NCBI RefSeq assembly: GCF_002160985.1
Contig: NZ_NFLQ01000004.1
Location: 186,001-250,000, forward strand
Direction: 5' to 3'
Length of the DNA: 64,000 nt
From: Lachnoclostridium sp. An118
GTDB taxonomy: Bacteria; Bacillota; Clostridia; Lachnospirales; Lachnospiraceae
Shown here one piece after another: positions 17,947-26,791 of this stretch (position 1 is its first letter; every line of letters starts with the position of its first letter). The notes beneath the pieces are model-generated. The model worked only from the letters and a program-made list of their open reading frames with translations. It did not search any database and was not told the origin of the DNA. Position numbers and translations under genes: made by a program.

Positions 17947-19215
17947 ATGCTGATCGCCGATTATGCACTTCTTGGACTGGGCGGGGCCGTGTCATGCTTT
18001 GCGGCCCTGCGCTGGGAGAGGGAGAGAGCAGGGCGCAGCCTGGTACTTTCTTTTATAGGCGGAGCCGTCTGCGGGCTGGCCTGGTGCCTGGACGCAGGGA
18101 TACGGCTAGGCAGCGTGGCCTGCCTTCTCTTTCTGGCCTCCTACATGGCGGTGCTGCTGCGCCATGGGGCGGAGCAGGAGAAATCCCTGGTCGATATCCT
18201 GGCCGCTGTCTCCCTCTCCTGCGGCTGCTTTGGCATGCTGCGGGTGGTGGCGGAGGCGCTCCTTGGGATTTCCTACCTCTCCCCCTTCTTCCGGGTGATG
18301 CTGGCGCTGATGGCCTTTTTGGGGGTCTGCGCAGGCCTGGCCTATTTGTCCCGGGAGTTCCCGGAGGAAGGCTGGCAGCAGTACTTCTGCAAGGAGGGGA
18401 CGCAGGATGGGGACAGGCCGGGGAGAAGAGCGCTGCTCTTTGTGGCCTTTGGCCTGTGCCTGTCGTTCCCTGTCCTGGGGAGGAACTCCCTGCCCACGGC
18501 AGCCCTCGCCCTTTTTGCCTTCTTCGGAGGACTGCGGCTTTTCTGCCTGGTGGCGGCAGCCTGCAAGGAAAGAGAATCCCTGCGCACGGAAAAGCAGTAC
18601 CGGGATGACATGCAGACCTACATGAGCGTGGTCCGCTCTCAGAGACACGACTACAATTTCCACGTGCAGACCCTCCACGGCCTGCTCCTCAGGAAGGACT
18701 ACGAGGCCTGCGAGAAGTATCTGGAGGAGCTTTTGCAGGATTCAGTGGCCATGAACCGGCTGCTGCCCCTAAAAGACGCCGCGGTCAGCGCCCTCATCCT
18801 CTCCTTCCAGAGCCGGGCCCAGCAGGAGGGCATCCGCCTGGAGATCACGGTGGAGAACGACCTGTCCCAGATCGCCACCAATGTCTATGAGACAAACAAG
18901 ATCATCGGAAACCTTCTGCAGAATGCCCTGGACGAGACGGAGCGGCTGCCGGACCGGTCATTTGGCATCCATCTGACGATCCTAAAAAGAGGCGAGTTCT
19001 GCATCATCAATGTGGCCAATGAGGCGCGGCAGGGAGACCCCATGGCCTCCTACCAGGCAGGCGCCTCCTCCAAGAGCGGGCACGAGGGCATCGGCATCGC
19101 CTCCATCCAGGCCCTGGCGGCCAGGTACGGGGGCGTGGTGTACTCCCGCATGGAGGGCCAGGTCATCCATTTTGTGGCAAAGATCCCGCTTAGACTAGTG
19201 AAGGAGGCATCGTGA
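17947..19215 (+). CDS. GHKL sensor histidine kinase (AgrC-like)
   Basis: 422 residues: six or so hydrophobic segments in the first 200 residues form a membrane sensor, followed by a GHKL catalytic region. The phospho-acceptor is in RSQRHDYNFH near residue 233, the N-box is NLLQNALDE near residue 320 and a G-box GHEGIGIASIQ is near 380. This layout is that of peptide-sensing AgrC-type kinases. AAGGAGGAGG precedes the ATG. Its stop overlaps the start of the LytTR regulator gene, which should be its partner. No signal-peptide precursor gene was found nearby. Confidence 0.9.
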   Translation: MLIADYALLGLGGAVSCFAALRWERERAGRSLVLSFIGGAVCGLAWCLDAGIRLGSVACLLFLASYMAVLLRHGAEQEKSLVDILAAVSLSCGCFGMLRVVAEALLGISYLSPFFRVMLALMAFLGVCAGLAYLSREFPEEGWQQYFCKEGTQDGDRPGRRALLFVAFGLCLSFPVLGRNSLPTAALALFAFFGGLRLFCLVAAACKERESLRTEKQYRDDMQTYMSVVRSQRHDYNFHVQTLHGLLLRKDYEACEKYLEELLQDSVAMNRLLPLKDAAVSALILSFQSRAQQEGIRLEITVENDLSQIATNVYETNKIIGNLLQNALDETERLPDRSFGIHLTILKRGEFCIINVANEARQGDPMASYQAGASSKSGHEGIGIASIQALAARYGGVVYSRMEGQVIHFVAKIPLRLVKEAS

Positions 19216-20000
19216 TGTTTGAGGGAAAGATACTTCTGGTGGACGACCAGCCTGTGGCGGCGCAGGACTCCATCGCCGCCTTAGAGCATTTTGCAAAGCC
19301 TTCCCAGATCCTCTTTGCCGGGGACGCCAAGGCGGCCAGGCAGATCCTGGATACAGAGCCGGTCCGGCTGGCCTTTCTGGATATAGAGATGCCTGGCGGG
19401 GACGGCTTTTCCCTGGCGGCCTACATGGAAGAGAGGCATCCGGGGCTGCCCTATGTGTTCCTCACCGGGCACGCGGATTTTGCCCTGGAGAGCTACGAGT
19501 ATGAGCCGGTGGATTTCCTCACTAAGCCAGTGGATATCCGGCGGATGGAGCGGACCTTTGAGAAGGTGCGGAAAAAGGCGGGCGCGCCGAGAAAAGAGAA
19601 GATCGCTGTCAGGAGCGGGGCAGACTACCTGTTCCTGGAGCCAGATCAGATCCTCTACATCTGTAAGGAGAAGAGAAAAGTGCAGATCCACAGGAAGGAC
19701 GGGGAAATCTGCCAGACCTCCCACACCCTGGAGGAGCTGGAGCGGATCTTCCTGGACTACCATTTCTTCCGCTGCCATCAGTCCTTCCTGGTGCCTCTTG
19801 CCAATATACAGGCAGTAGGCGCCAGCCGTTTCGGCCAGACCTACGAGGCCAAGTTGGAGGGAGGGACATCCGTCCCGGTCAGCAGGAGCCGGTACGGAAA
19901 GCTTAGGGAAGAGATGGAAAAACTGGGCATCTCCTTCCTAAAAGGAACAGGAAGAAAAGGAGAGACAGGGCAAGATGGACCACATACTGATCATAGATGA
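19212..20000 (+). CDS. LytTR-family response regulator
   Basis: 262 residues: a receiver domain (VDDQ acid pocket, phospho-Asp in FLDIEMPGGDG near residue 57, Lys in FLTKPVD) followed by a LytTR DNA-binding domain (about residues 128-240, including FFRCHQSFLVPLANI). It overlaps the kinase gene by 4 bases. Translation may start at GTG 19212 or ATG 19215; AAGGAGG lies upstream of both. Its 3' end overlaps the next regulator by 26 bases, so two different regulator types are coupled in one transcript. Confidence 0.9.
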   Translation: MMFEGKILLVDDQPVAAQDSIAALEHFAKPSQILFAGDAKAARQILDTEPVRLAFLDIEMPGGDGFSLAAYMEERHPGLPYVFLTGHADFALESYEYEPVDFLTKPVDIRRMERTFEKVRKKAGAPRKEKIAVRSGADYLFLEPDQILYICKEKRKVQIHRKDGEICQTSHTLEELERIFLDYHFFRCHQSFLVPLANIQAVGASRFGQTYEAKLEGGTSVPVSRSRYGKLREEMEKLGISFLKGTGRKGETGQDGPHTDHR

Positions 20001-20652
20001 CGATGCGAATATCAACGGACTTTTAAAGGAGGCGCTGGAGAGAGCCGGCTACTCCTGCAGCCAGGCATACTCCGGGACCGAGGCTCTTTTGCGCCTCGAC
20101 ATGGAGGAGTGTGACCTGGCCCTTCTCGACCTTATGCTGCCTGGCATGCCGGGGGAGAAGGTGTTGGAAGAGATACGCAGAAAGAGGGATATCCCGGTCA
20201 TCGTGCTGACTGCGAAGGACCGGCTGGACGACAAGGTGGACCTCTTAAAGAGCGGGGCGGACGACTATGTGACAAAGCCCTTTGAGATACGGGAGGTGCT
20301 GGCAAGGATCGAGGTGCAGCTGCGCAGGCGGGGGACAGCCGAGGCTGCCGGGAACACTCTGAGCCACAGGGAGATGACCCTGGACAAGGAGACCTTTAAG
20401 GTCTTTGTGAGGGGAAGAGAGCTGCCCCGGTTTACACGCCAGGAGTTTGCCATCCTGGAACTCCTCCTGTCCCACCCGGGGCGGGTCTACAGCAAGGAGG
20501 AGATTTTTGAGTACGCCTGGGAGGAGCCCTACATGGGGGAGACCAAGACACTGGACGTGCACATCAGCAATATCCGCAGGAAGATAAAGAGGGAGACGCA
20601 GGAGGAGTACATTGAGACTATATGGGGTATCGGCTACCGTATGCCCCGGTAA
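19975..20652 (+). CDS. OmpR-family response regulator
   Basis: 225 residues: receiver domain with IDDD pocket, phospho-Asp in LALLDLMLPG near residue 52 and Lys in VTKPFE, then a winged-helix domain ending VHISNIRRKI and TIWGIGYRM. It begins inside the end of the LytTR gene. Its cognate kinase is most likely the one at 22572, with the ABC pair between them; this arrangement is typical of clostridial peptide-antibiotic-response modules. A CTTTA-N6-CTTTA repeat just after its stop is a candidate target site. Confidence 0.92.
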   Translation: MDHILIIDDDANINGLLKEALERAGYSCSQAYSGTEALLRLDMEECDLALLDLMLPGMPGEKVLEEIRRKRDIPVIVLTAKDRLDDKVDLLKSGADDYVTKPFEIREVLARIEVQLRRRGTAEAAGNTLSHREMTLDKETFKVFVRGRELPRFTRQEFAILELLLSHPGRVYSKEEIFEYAWEEPYMGETKTLDVHISNIRRKIKRETQEEYIETIWGIGYRMPR

Positions 20653-20653
20653 G

Positions 20654-20718
20654 CTTTACCTTTTCTTTAGATTTTATTTGCGAAGGATTAAGGAAAGGTC
20701 CTTAGAATGTAAGACAGA
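20654..20718 (+). promoter_or_regulatory. CTTTA repeat and short palindrome before ABC operon
   Basis: CTTTA at 20654-20658 and 20665-20669 (11 bp apart), then TAAGGA-AAGG-TCCTTA near 20689-20704. Likely operator/leader region for the ABC transporter genes; the same CTTTA spacing occurs at 884-899. Confidence 0.35.
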
Positions 20719-20741
20719 TCGAGAGAAAAGGAGTGAGAAAT

Positions 20742-21659
20742 ATGAGTGAGATGCTGCTGCAGACAAGAGCATTGACAAAACAGTACGGCAGGCACAGGGC
20801 AGTAGACCAGGTGAGCATGCATATAAAGAAGGGGGCGATATACGGTTTTATCGGCAGGAACGGAGCGGGCAAGACCACTACCCTGCGGATGATCAGCGGT
20901 CTGGCCTCCCCCACGGCGGGAGAGATCGAGCTGTTCGGGTGCAGGGGCCGCGATCTGAGCCGGGTACGCTCCAGGGTAGGCTGCCTCATCGAGGGGCCGG
21001 GCCTCTACGGAAGCATGTCTGCCAGAGACAACCTGAAAATGAAGAGCATGCTCCTTGGCGTGTACAAGAGGGGATACGAGGAGGAGCTTCTGGATATCGT
21101 GGGCCTTGGGGGCGTGGGCAAGAAGCCGGTGAAGAGGTACTCCCTGGGCATGAAGCAGAGGCTGGGCATCGCCCTGGCCCTGGTGGGAGAGCCGGACCTG
21201 CTGGTCCTCGACGAGCCCATCAACGGCCTGGACCCACAGGGGATCGCGGAGGTGCGGGATACGGTGCTGAAGCTGAACAGGGAAAGGAATATGACGATCC
21301 TCATTTCCAGCCATATCCTGGAGGAGCTCTCCAAGATAGCCACAGACTACGGGATCATCCACAACGGGACTCTTCTCCAGGAGTTGACGAACGAAGAGCT
21401 GATGGAAAAATGCAGCGAGAGGCTGGAGGTCACACTGGATGACCCGGAGCGGGCTGTTCCGGTGATGGACCGCCTGGGAATAAAACGATACCAGGTGGCA
21501 GACAGGGAGCACATCTACATTTTTGAGAGGCTGGAGGAGAGCGCGGCGCTCAACATGGCCTTCGCAAAGGCAGGAATCCCTGTGCGGGGCATCTCTGTCA
21601 CAAACGGGGAGCTGGAGACCTATTTCTTAAAACTGACAGGAGGCGGCGCAGATGCTTAA
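20742..21659 (+). CDS. ABC transporter ATP-binding protein (BcrA type)
   Basis: About 305 residues. Walker A GRNGAGKTTTL near residue 38, signature YSLGMKQRLGIA (a variant typical of BcrA-like proteins), Walker B LLVLDEPINGLD. A C-terminal extension follows, as in bacitracin/lantibiotic self-protection ATPases. ATG 20742 is preferred over GTG 20733 because AAGGAG (20728-20733) is correctly spaced. It overlaps the permease gene by 8 bases. Probable role: ATPase of an exporter or membrane-protection transporter against cationic peptides; the substrate is inferred only from architecture. Confidence 0.92.
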   Translation: MSEMLLQTRALTKQYGRHRAVDQVSMHIKKGAIYGFIGRNGAGKTTTLRMISGLASPTAGEIELFGCRGRDLSRVRSRVGCLIEGPGLYGSMSARDNLKMKSMLLGVYKRGYEEELLDIVGLGGVGKKPVKRYSLGMKQRLGIALALVGEPDLLVLDEPINGLDPQGIAEVRDTVLKLNRERNMTILISSHILEELSKIATDYGIIHNGTLLQELTNEELMEKCSERLEVTLDDPERAVPVMDRLGIKRYQVADREHIYIFERLEESAALNMAFAKAGIPVRGISVTNGELETYFLKLTGGGADA

Positions 21660-22521
21660 TATGATAAAAATGGAAATATATCGGATGCTCCACACAAGGA
21701 GCGCCTATGTGATCCTCATCGTGCTGACGGGGTGCGTGCTTTTTACTAATATCATGAGCCGGGATGAGTATCGGGCAGACACAAGGAAGGCGGCCGAGGC
21801 ATCGGTGGATATGGTGCAGGTGAGTCCCTCCTCGCCGGATGAGAGCGGGGAGGAGACGCCCAACCTGGGTATGACTGTCACTCTCCCCACCACACCTGGA
21901 GAGCAGGTGACTGTGTTTGACCTGTTTGCGGCAAATATACAGGGGCGATTTATAGCTCTTTTTATTGCTATATTCACGATTTTGTTTTCCGGGGCGGACA
22001 TGAGCAGCGGCTATGTGAAGAACACAGCGGGGCAGGTGAGGAGCCGGGCGGCCCTTGTGGCGGCCAAGGCGGTGGCTGTGATGGTGTACACAGTGTTTAC
22101 CATCCTCTTTTTCGTGGCCATTGAGGCGATTTCTGATGCCTTGCTTTTTGGAACCCTGGCCTGGGGTGACCCGGGAGAGTTCCTCCCTTATCTGGGAGCG
22201 CAGACAGCACTGCACTGTGCCTTTATGGTGGTCCTGTGTGCCCTTACAGTGATCATACGGAGCAGTGTGCTGAGCATGGTGCTGGGGGTGCTGCTCTGCC
22301 AGAACCTGGCTATCATCCTGTACGGTGGGGCGGAGACACTGCTGCGCAGGATGGGGGCTGGAGATGTTGACATTATCTCCCACACCATCACGGGAAAGAT
22401 TGCCATGCTCCCCCTGGCGCCCTCCGCGTCAGACGTGACAGGAGCGCTGCTGACAGCGGCCCTGTTCCTTGTCCTGTCGGCAGGCCTGGGGGCTCTCGTG
22501 TTCCAGAAGAGGGATGTGTAG
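21652..22521 (+). CDS. ABC-2 type permease
   Basis: 289 residues with about six transmembrane segments: one at residues 20-37, a long extracytoplasmic loop (residues 40-95, rich in Ser, Pro and acidic residues), then five clustered helices, ending KRDV. This is the BcrB/ABC-2 layout. It partners the preceding ATPase. Only one permease gene is present, so a homodimer is expected. Confidence 0.88.
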   Translation: MLNMIKMEIYRMLHTRSAYVILIVLTGCVLFTNIMSRDEYRADTRKAAEASVDMVQVSPSSPDESGEETPNLGMTVTLPTTPGEQVTVFDLFAANIQGRFIALFIAIFTILFSGADMSSGYVKNTAGQVRSRAALVAAKAVAVMVYTVFTILFFVAIEAISDALLFGTLAWGDPGEFLPYLGAQTALHCAFMVVLCALTVIIRSSVLSMVLGVLLCQNLAIILYGGAETLLRRMGAGDVDIISHTITGKIAMLPLAPSASDVTGALLTAALFLVLSAGLGALVFQKRDV

Positions 22522-22571
22522 GGGACAGGAGAAGTCAACAGGAGGAGCATTTACAGAAGGAGAGAGACAGG

Positions 22572-23495
22572 ATGTTGACTATTATCCTTATAACAGGTAT
22601 CGTGATCCTGGCGGTAGTGCTGTGGAAATACCAGCGGCAGATGAAGGACATCTGCCGCCAGATTGCGTTCCTGCGGGAGCACGACAGCAATATGCTCATC
22701 ACGACCCAGATCCGGGCCGGCGGGGTGGGCGAGCTGGCAGAAGAGCTCAATGAACTATTGCTGGAGATGAAAAGTGAACACAGAGAGTACATGGAAAAGG
22801 AGGGAGAGATTGCCCGCATCTACACGGACCTGTCCCACGATATCCGCACGCCTCTCACCTCCCTGGACGGGTATTTTCAGCTCCTCCGGGAGACCAGAGA
22901 CCCGGAGGAGCAGGAACGGTATATCCGCATCATCCAGGAGAGGATTGGCAGTCTGAAGGAGATGCTGGAGGAGCTGTTCACTTACACGAAACTCCAGGGC
23001 GGGCGCTATGAAATAGAGAGGACAGCCTGCCGGCTGAACCGGATCCTGAAGGAGACGCTGTTTTCCTACTACGAGGAATGGCTGGCGCTTGGGATCAGAC
23101 CGGAGTTTTCCATTCCTGAGGAGGAAATCTGTGTGGAGGCAGACCCCCGTGCCCTCAGGCGGGTCATCCAGAATCTCATTAAGAACGGGATGGACCACGG
23201 CGAGAAGAAGATCCGCATTGCGCTCAAGAGGCAGGGGGACAGGGCTGTCATGACCTTTGCCAACCAGGTGTCCTGTCCGGACAAGATTGATACAGAGCAT
23301 GTGTTTGACAGGTTCTACAAGGCAGATGAGGCAAGGAGCCGGACCTCCACGGGCCTGGGCCTCTCCATTGCCAGAGAGCTGGCCCGCAGGATGGAGGGAG
23401 ATATCGCCGCTCGCATGGAGGAAGACTGGTTTGTGGCTGAGGTGCAGCTTGCGGCGCTGCCATGTGGAGCAAAGGGGTATACAGAGGACGTGTGA
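22572..23495 (+). CDS. sensor histidine kinase with one membrane helix
   Basis: 307 residues: a single N-terminal hydrophobic helix (residues 2-18), a linker, then the H-box DLSHDIRTPLTSL near residue 91, N-box NLIKNGMDHG, and STGLGLSIA. There is no extracellular sensor domain, so it probably senses within the membrane or through the ABC transporter encoded next to it. It lies 50 bases after the permease gene and should phosphorylate the OmpR regulator at 19975. Confidence 0.9.
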   Translation: MLTIILITGIVILAVVLWKYQRQMKDICRQIAFLREHDSNMLITTQIRAGGVGELAEELNELLLEMKSEHREYMEKEGEIARIYTDLSHDIRTPLTSLDGYFQLLRETRDPEEQERYIRIIQERIGSLKEMLEELFTYTKLQGGRYEIERTACRLNRILKETLFSYYEEWLALGIRPEFSIPEEEICVEADPRALRRVIQNLIKNGMDHGEKKIRIALKRQGDRAVMTFANQVSCPDKIDTEHVFDRFYKADEARSRTSTGLGLSIARELARRMEGDIAARMEEDWFVAEVQLAALPCGAKGYTEDV

Positions 23496-23514
23496 AAAGA
23501 AAATAAAAAAGGGC

Positions 23515-23542
23515 TTGACTTTTCTGCGTATCTCTGTATAAT
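23515..23542 (+). promoter_or_regulatory. promoter of ABC lipoprotein gene
   Basis: TTGACT (23515-23520), 16 bp spacer, TATAAT (23537-23542), about 70 bases before the ATG. Confidence 0.75.
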
Positions 23543-23613
23543 TTATTTCATAAATACTTTAGTGCTATAAAGTGTAGAAGTTTTAAGCGATAAAGCGACA
23601 GGAGGAAAAGGAC

Positions 23614-24642
23614 ATGAAGTTAAAAAAGGTAACAGCAATCTTACTGACAGCAGTCATGACAGCCGCACTTGCAGCCTGCGGAAGCAGCTCAGGAGACAGC
23701 TCTGGAAGCAGCTCAGGAGACAGCTCTGGAAGCAGCGGAGATGACGCAGGCGGAAGCGGTACATATACTATAGGAATCTGCCAGCAGATGGAGCATGCGG
23801 CTCTGGATGCGGCCACGGAAGGGTTTCAGGATGCCTGCCGGGAGCTGTTTGGCGAGGACAATGTAGAGTTTGACGTGCAGAACGCACAGGGAGAGCAGAC
23901 TATGTGCTCCACTATCGTCAATAATTTTGTTTCTTCTGATGTAGATTTAATTCTTGCCAACGCTACCCTGCCTCTCCAGACAGCAGCCCAGGCGACGTCA
24001 GACATCCCGATCCTGGGAACTTCCGTTACTGATTATGGCAGCGCGCTGGGAATAGATGACTGGACAGGAGCCACGGGAGTGAACATTTCAGGGACAAGCG
24101 ACCTGGCGCCCATCGAAGAGCAGGAGGATATGCTGCTGGAGCTTGTGCCGGAGGCGCAGACAGTGGGGATCCTTTACTGCTCCGCAGAGTCCAACTCCAA
24201 GTACCAGGCAGAGCTTTTTGAGGCAGAGCTGGAGGCGGACGGCATTTCCTACAAAGAGTACACAGCTGCCGACTCCAACGAGATACAGTCTGTGACTCAA
24301 AACGCGGTGGAGGAGTGCGATGCCATCTACATCCCCACGGACAACACCATGGCGTCCAACACCCAGATCATCAACAATATCTGCCTTCCCGCCAAGGTCC
24401 CGGTGATCGCGGGAGAGGAGGGCATCTGCAGCGGCTGCGGCGTGGCCACGCTCTCCATCAGCTACTACGACCTGGGATACCAGACCGGCGAGATGGCATA
24501 CAAGATACTGGCAGAGGGAGAAGACATTGCATCCATGGAGGTGGAGACAGCGGCCCAGGTGACGAAAAAGTACAATCCCGCTATCTGTGAGGAGCTGGGC
24601 ATCACCATCCCGGAGGGATATGAGGCCATAGAAGCCGAGTAG
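23614..24642 (+). CDS. ABC substrate-binding lipoprotein (TrpX/YtsQ type), orphan
   Basis: 342 residues with a lipoprotein signal peptide ending LAACG (lipid-modified Cys near residue 21). A Ser/Gly/Asp linker encoded by a tandem 24-bp DNA repeat follows, then a periplasmic-binding domain: YTIGICQQMEHAALDAATEGF, VDLILANATLPLQTA, PIYIP-like and STSYYDLG-like segments of the ABC_sub_bind family, which includes tryptophan/tyrosine binders. No permease or ATPase gene is adjacent. It has its own promoter; the next operon also has its own. Substrate is not predictable from sequence alone. Confidence 0.88.
   Translation: MKLKKVTAILLTAVMTAALAACGSSSGDSSGSSSGDSSGSSGDDAGGSGTYTIGICQQMEHAALDAATEGFQDACRELFGEDNVEFDVQNAQGEQTMCSTIVNNFVSSDVDLILANATLPLQTAAQATSDIPILGTSVTDYGSALGIDDWTGATGVNISGTSDLAPIEEQEDMLLELVPEAQTVGILYCSAESNSKYQAELFEAELEADGISYKEYTAADSNEIQSVTQNAVEECDAIYIPTDNTMASNTQIINNICLPAKVPVIAGEEGICSGCGVATLSISYYDLGYQTGEMAYKILAEGEDIASMEVETAAQVTKKYNPAICEELGITIPEGYEAIEAE
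23680..23727 (+). repeat. 24-bp tandem repeat, two copies, in lipoprotein linker
   Basis: Two perfect copies of a 24-base unit starting GGAAGCAGCTCAGG (23680-23703 and 23704-23727), with the start of a third copy, encode the repeat GSSSGDSS. Copy number could vary by slippage without changing the frame. Confidence 0.8.
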
Positions 24643-24653
24643 AGGAAAAGCTA

Positions 24654-24682
24654 TTGACTTTTCCTGGCAAAGTGGGTATATT
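24654..24682 (+). promoter_or_regulatory. promoter of the thi operon
   Basis: TTGACT (24654-24659), 17 bp spacer, TATATT (24677-24682); the start near 24689 falls just before the TPP aptamer. Confidence 0.75.
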
Positions 24683-24697
24683 GGAACATGTAAATTG

Positions 24698-24836
24698 CAT
24701 AGGGGGAGCTTGTAGACAGGCTGAGAGGAAGTTGGGAACTTCGACCCGGGAACCTGATTTGGATAATGCCAACGTAGGGAAATAGATGAGAGACTGCGGG
24801 AAATGGCATGATGCCATTTCCCTTTTCTTATTTTGC
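24698..24836 (+). promoter_or_regulatory. TPP riboswitch with terminator
   Basis: The conserved THI-box cores are present: GGGGGAGC, AGGCTGAGA, GACCCGGGAACCTGAT and GGATAATGCCAACGTAGGGA (aptamer about 24698-24790). The expression platform is a strong terminator: GGGAAATGG (24798-24806) pairs with CCATTTCCC (24814-24822), followed by TTTTCTTATTTT. TPP binding should stop transcription before the thi genes. Confidence 0.95.
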
Positions 24837-24908
24837 GGGCAGGTCAGGAAATTTACAGACAACAGAACAGGGCAGGACCATGTGAGTGAACAGTGAATGG
24901 ATAAGGAC

Positions 24909-24960
24909 GGTTCACGAAGGGGTGCACCACCGCGGGTGTATTCTTTCGTGAACCTTTTTT
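24909..24960 (+). terminator. second terminator/attenuator in the thi leader
   Basis: GGTTCACGAA (24909-24918) pairs perfectly with TTCGTGAACC (24945-24954), followed by six T. The internal part contains ACCGCGGGTG, which resembles the conserved 3' part of T-box antiterminators. An upstream GTGAAC (24886-24891) could pair with GTTCAC (24910-24915) and prevent the terminator. It lies between the riboswitch terminator and thiS, so reading into the operon must pass both. Confidence 0.7.
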
Positions 24961-25049
24961 ATGGGAAATGAGGGGGAGCCTGCCGCGGGCAGGCAGTCCC
25001 GCACCTGTCACGCACAGGGGGCCTGCGGAGAGGAAAGGAGGGGACCATT

Positions 25050-25253
25050 TTGATCACAGTGCGCATAAACGGGCAGGAGGAGAGCTTTACTGCCGCACTT
25101 TCTGTCAGTGCGTTCCTGGAGGCGAAGGGCTACAGGACGGACCGGGTGGCGGTGGAAAAGAACGGAGCCATCGTGCCCAGGAGGGAATATGAAAGCTGCC
25201 TTATCAACGACAGGGATACACTGGAGGTCGTAAGCTTTGTGGGAGGAGGCTAG
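25050..25253 (+). CDS. thiS: sulfur carrier protein ThiS
   Basis: A 67-residue beta-grasp protein ending FVGGG; the C-terminal Gly-Gly is adenylated and converted to thiocarboxylate to donate sulfur to the thiazole ring. Translation starts at TTG 25050, placed by AAGGAGGGG 6-12 bases upstream and by the family N-terminus (ITVRINGQ). It is first in thiS-thiF-thiG-thiH-thiE. Confidence 0.92.
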   Translation: MITVRINGQEESFTAALSVSAFLEAKGYRTDRVAVEKNGAIVPRREYESCLINDRDTLEVVSFVGGG

Positions 25254-25258
25254 AGAGA

Positions 25259-25897
25259 ATGGGGGATATCAGGATAACAGAAGAGGAGATGCGTCAGGCC
25301 CTCAATGGCCGCCACACGGAGGGAGTCCAGTCCCGCATCAGCGCTGCCCGGGTGGCGGTGGCAGGCCTTGGCGGTCTTGGGTCCAACATAGCAGTCAGCC
25401 TTGCCAGGATCGGGGTGGGACGTCTTCATCTCATTGATTTTGACCGCGTGGATGTGACTAACCTGAACAGACAGCAATATTTTGCTGACCAGGTGGGGAT
25501 GTACAAGACAGAGGCGCTCCGGGAAAACCTGCTGCGCATCAATCCGTGGCTTGAGCTGCGGACGGACTGCCTGCGCGTGACAGAGGAGAACGCGGCAGCG
25601 CTGCTGCGGGATGACATGTACATATGTGAGGCCTTTGACGATGCCGGGAACAAGGCAATGCTTGTCCGGGAGGTGCTGGAAAAGCTGCCGGGGACATATC
25701 TGGTGGCAGCCAGCGGCATGGCCGGATACGGGGACGGCAATGCGATCCACACAAGGAGGGTTTCCTCCCGCTTTTACCTGTGCGGGGATGAGACTACCGA
25801 GGCGGCCGCCGGACGGGGGCTCATGGCACCCAGGGTGGCCCTGTGTGCAGCACACCAGGCCAACATGGTGCTGCGGCTCATACTGGGTGAGCGGTAA
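25259..25897 (+). CDS. thiF: ThiS adenylyltransferase ThiF
   Basis: 212 residues, the short clostridial ThiF form of the E1/MoeB/ThiF fold. The nucleotide-binding motif GLGGLGSN lies near residue 36, followed by [17 protein letters not shown], the classic E1 signature. It activates the ThiS C-terminus. It begins 5 bases after thiS ends. The usual zinc-binding CxxC pairs of longer ThiF proteins are not evident, as expected for the short subgroup. Confidence 0.93.
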   Translation: MGDIRITEEEMRQALNGRHTEGVQSRISAARVAVAGLGGLGSNIAVSLARIGVGRLHLIDFDRVDVTNLNRQQYFADQVGMYKTEALRENLLRINPWLELRTDCLRVTEENAAALLRDDMYICEAFDDAGNKAMLVREVLEKLPGTYLVAASGMAGYGDGNAIHTRRVSSRFYLCGDETTEAAAGRGLMAPRVALCAAHQANMVLRLILGER

Positions 25898-25974
25898 GGG
25901 GCTGTATGGTTTGTGCCGGAAGAGACAAAGAGGAAGGCGCCGGCCTCCTGAAGGGCGGCGGGAAAGGAGAAAAA

Positions 25975-26763
25975 ATGGAGATACATACAGATAGTAAAAC
26001 GGATACATGGAAGTTGGGAGACCACACATTTACGTCCAGGTTTATCCTGGGGTCGGGGAAATATTCCCTGGAGCTGATCCGGGCGGCGGTGGAGCACGCC
26101 GGGGCCCAGATCGTCACCATGGCCCTGCGCCGGGCCAACGAGGGAGGACTGGCCAACATCCTGGACTACATACCGGATGGCGTGTCCATCCTGCCCAACA
26201 CCTCGGGGGCCAGGAACGCCCAGGAGGCAGTGCGCATTGCCCGCCTGGCAAGGGAGGTCTGCGGCAGTGACCTCATCAAGATCGAGATCATGCGGGACAC
26301 CAAATACCTGCTCCCGGATAACTATGAGACGGTCAAGGCCACGGAAATCCTGGCCAGGGAAGGGTTTACCGTCATGCCCTACATGTACCCGGACCTGAAC
26401 ATGGCCAGGGATATGGCAGATGCGGGGGCAGCCTGTATCATGCCTCTGGGGGCTCCCATCGGGTCCAACAAAGGGCTGTGCACAAAGGAATTTATCCAGA
26501 TCCTCATCGATGAGATAGACCTTCCCATCATCGTGGATGCCGGGATAGGGAGACCCTCCCAGGCCTGCGAGGCCATGGAGATGGGGGCCGCCGCCGTCAT
26601 GGCCAACACGGCCATTGCTACATCCGGGGATATCGCGGCCATGGCCGGCGCCATGAAGCTGGCTGTGGAGGCGGGACGGGCCGCCCACCTTGCAGGGATG
26701 GGAGGTGTCCGGGCAAAGGGAGGGAGCGCTTCATCGCCTCTCACCGGATATCTGAGAGATTAA
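25975..26763 (+). CDS. thiG: thiazole synthase ThiG
   Basis: About 262 residues, TIM-barrel fold. It forms the thiazole phosphate ring from deoxyxylulose phosphate, dehydroglycine and ThiS thiocarboxylate. The Schiff-base Lys is in [21 protein letters not shown] and [11 protein letters not shown] form the phosphate site. ATG 25975 follows AAAGGAG; an upstream in-frame ATG is not supported by the family start. Confidence 0.96.
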   Translation: MEIHTDSKTDTWKLGDHTFTSRFILGSGKYSLELIRAAVEHAGAQIVTMALRRANEGGLANILDYIPDGVSILPNTSGARNAQEAVRIARLAREVCGSDLIKIEIMRDTKYLLPDNYETVKATEILAREGFTVMPYMYPDLNMARDMADAGAACIMPLGAPIGSNKGLCTKEFIQILIDEIDLPIIVDAGIGRPSQACEAMEMGAAAVMANTAIATSGDIAAMAGAMKLAVEAGRAAHLAGMGGVRAKGGSASSPLTGYLRD

Positions 26764-26791
26764 CAGCTGACACAGAAGGAGGCATGCGGAA

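Noticed and set aside
24837-24960. Complete T-box riboswitch upstream of thiS
   Set aside because: Only the tail resembles a T-box; the UGGN bulge is altered and stem I would not fit in the available 70 bases.
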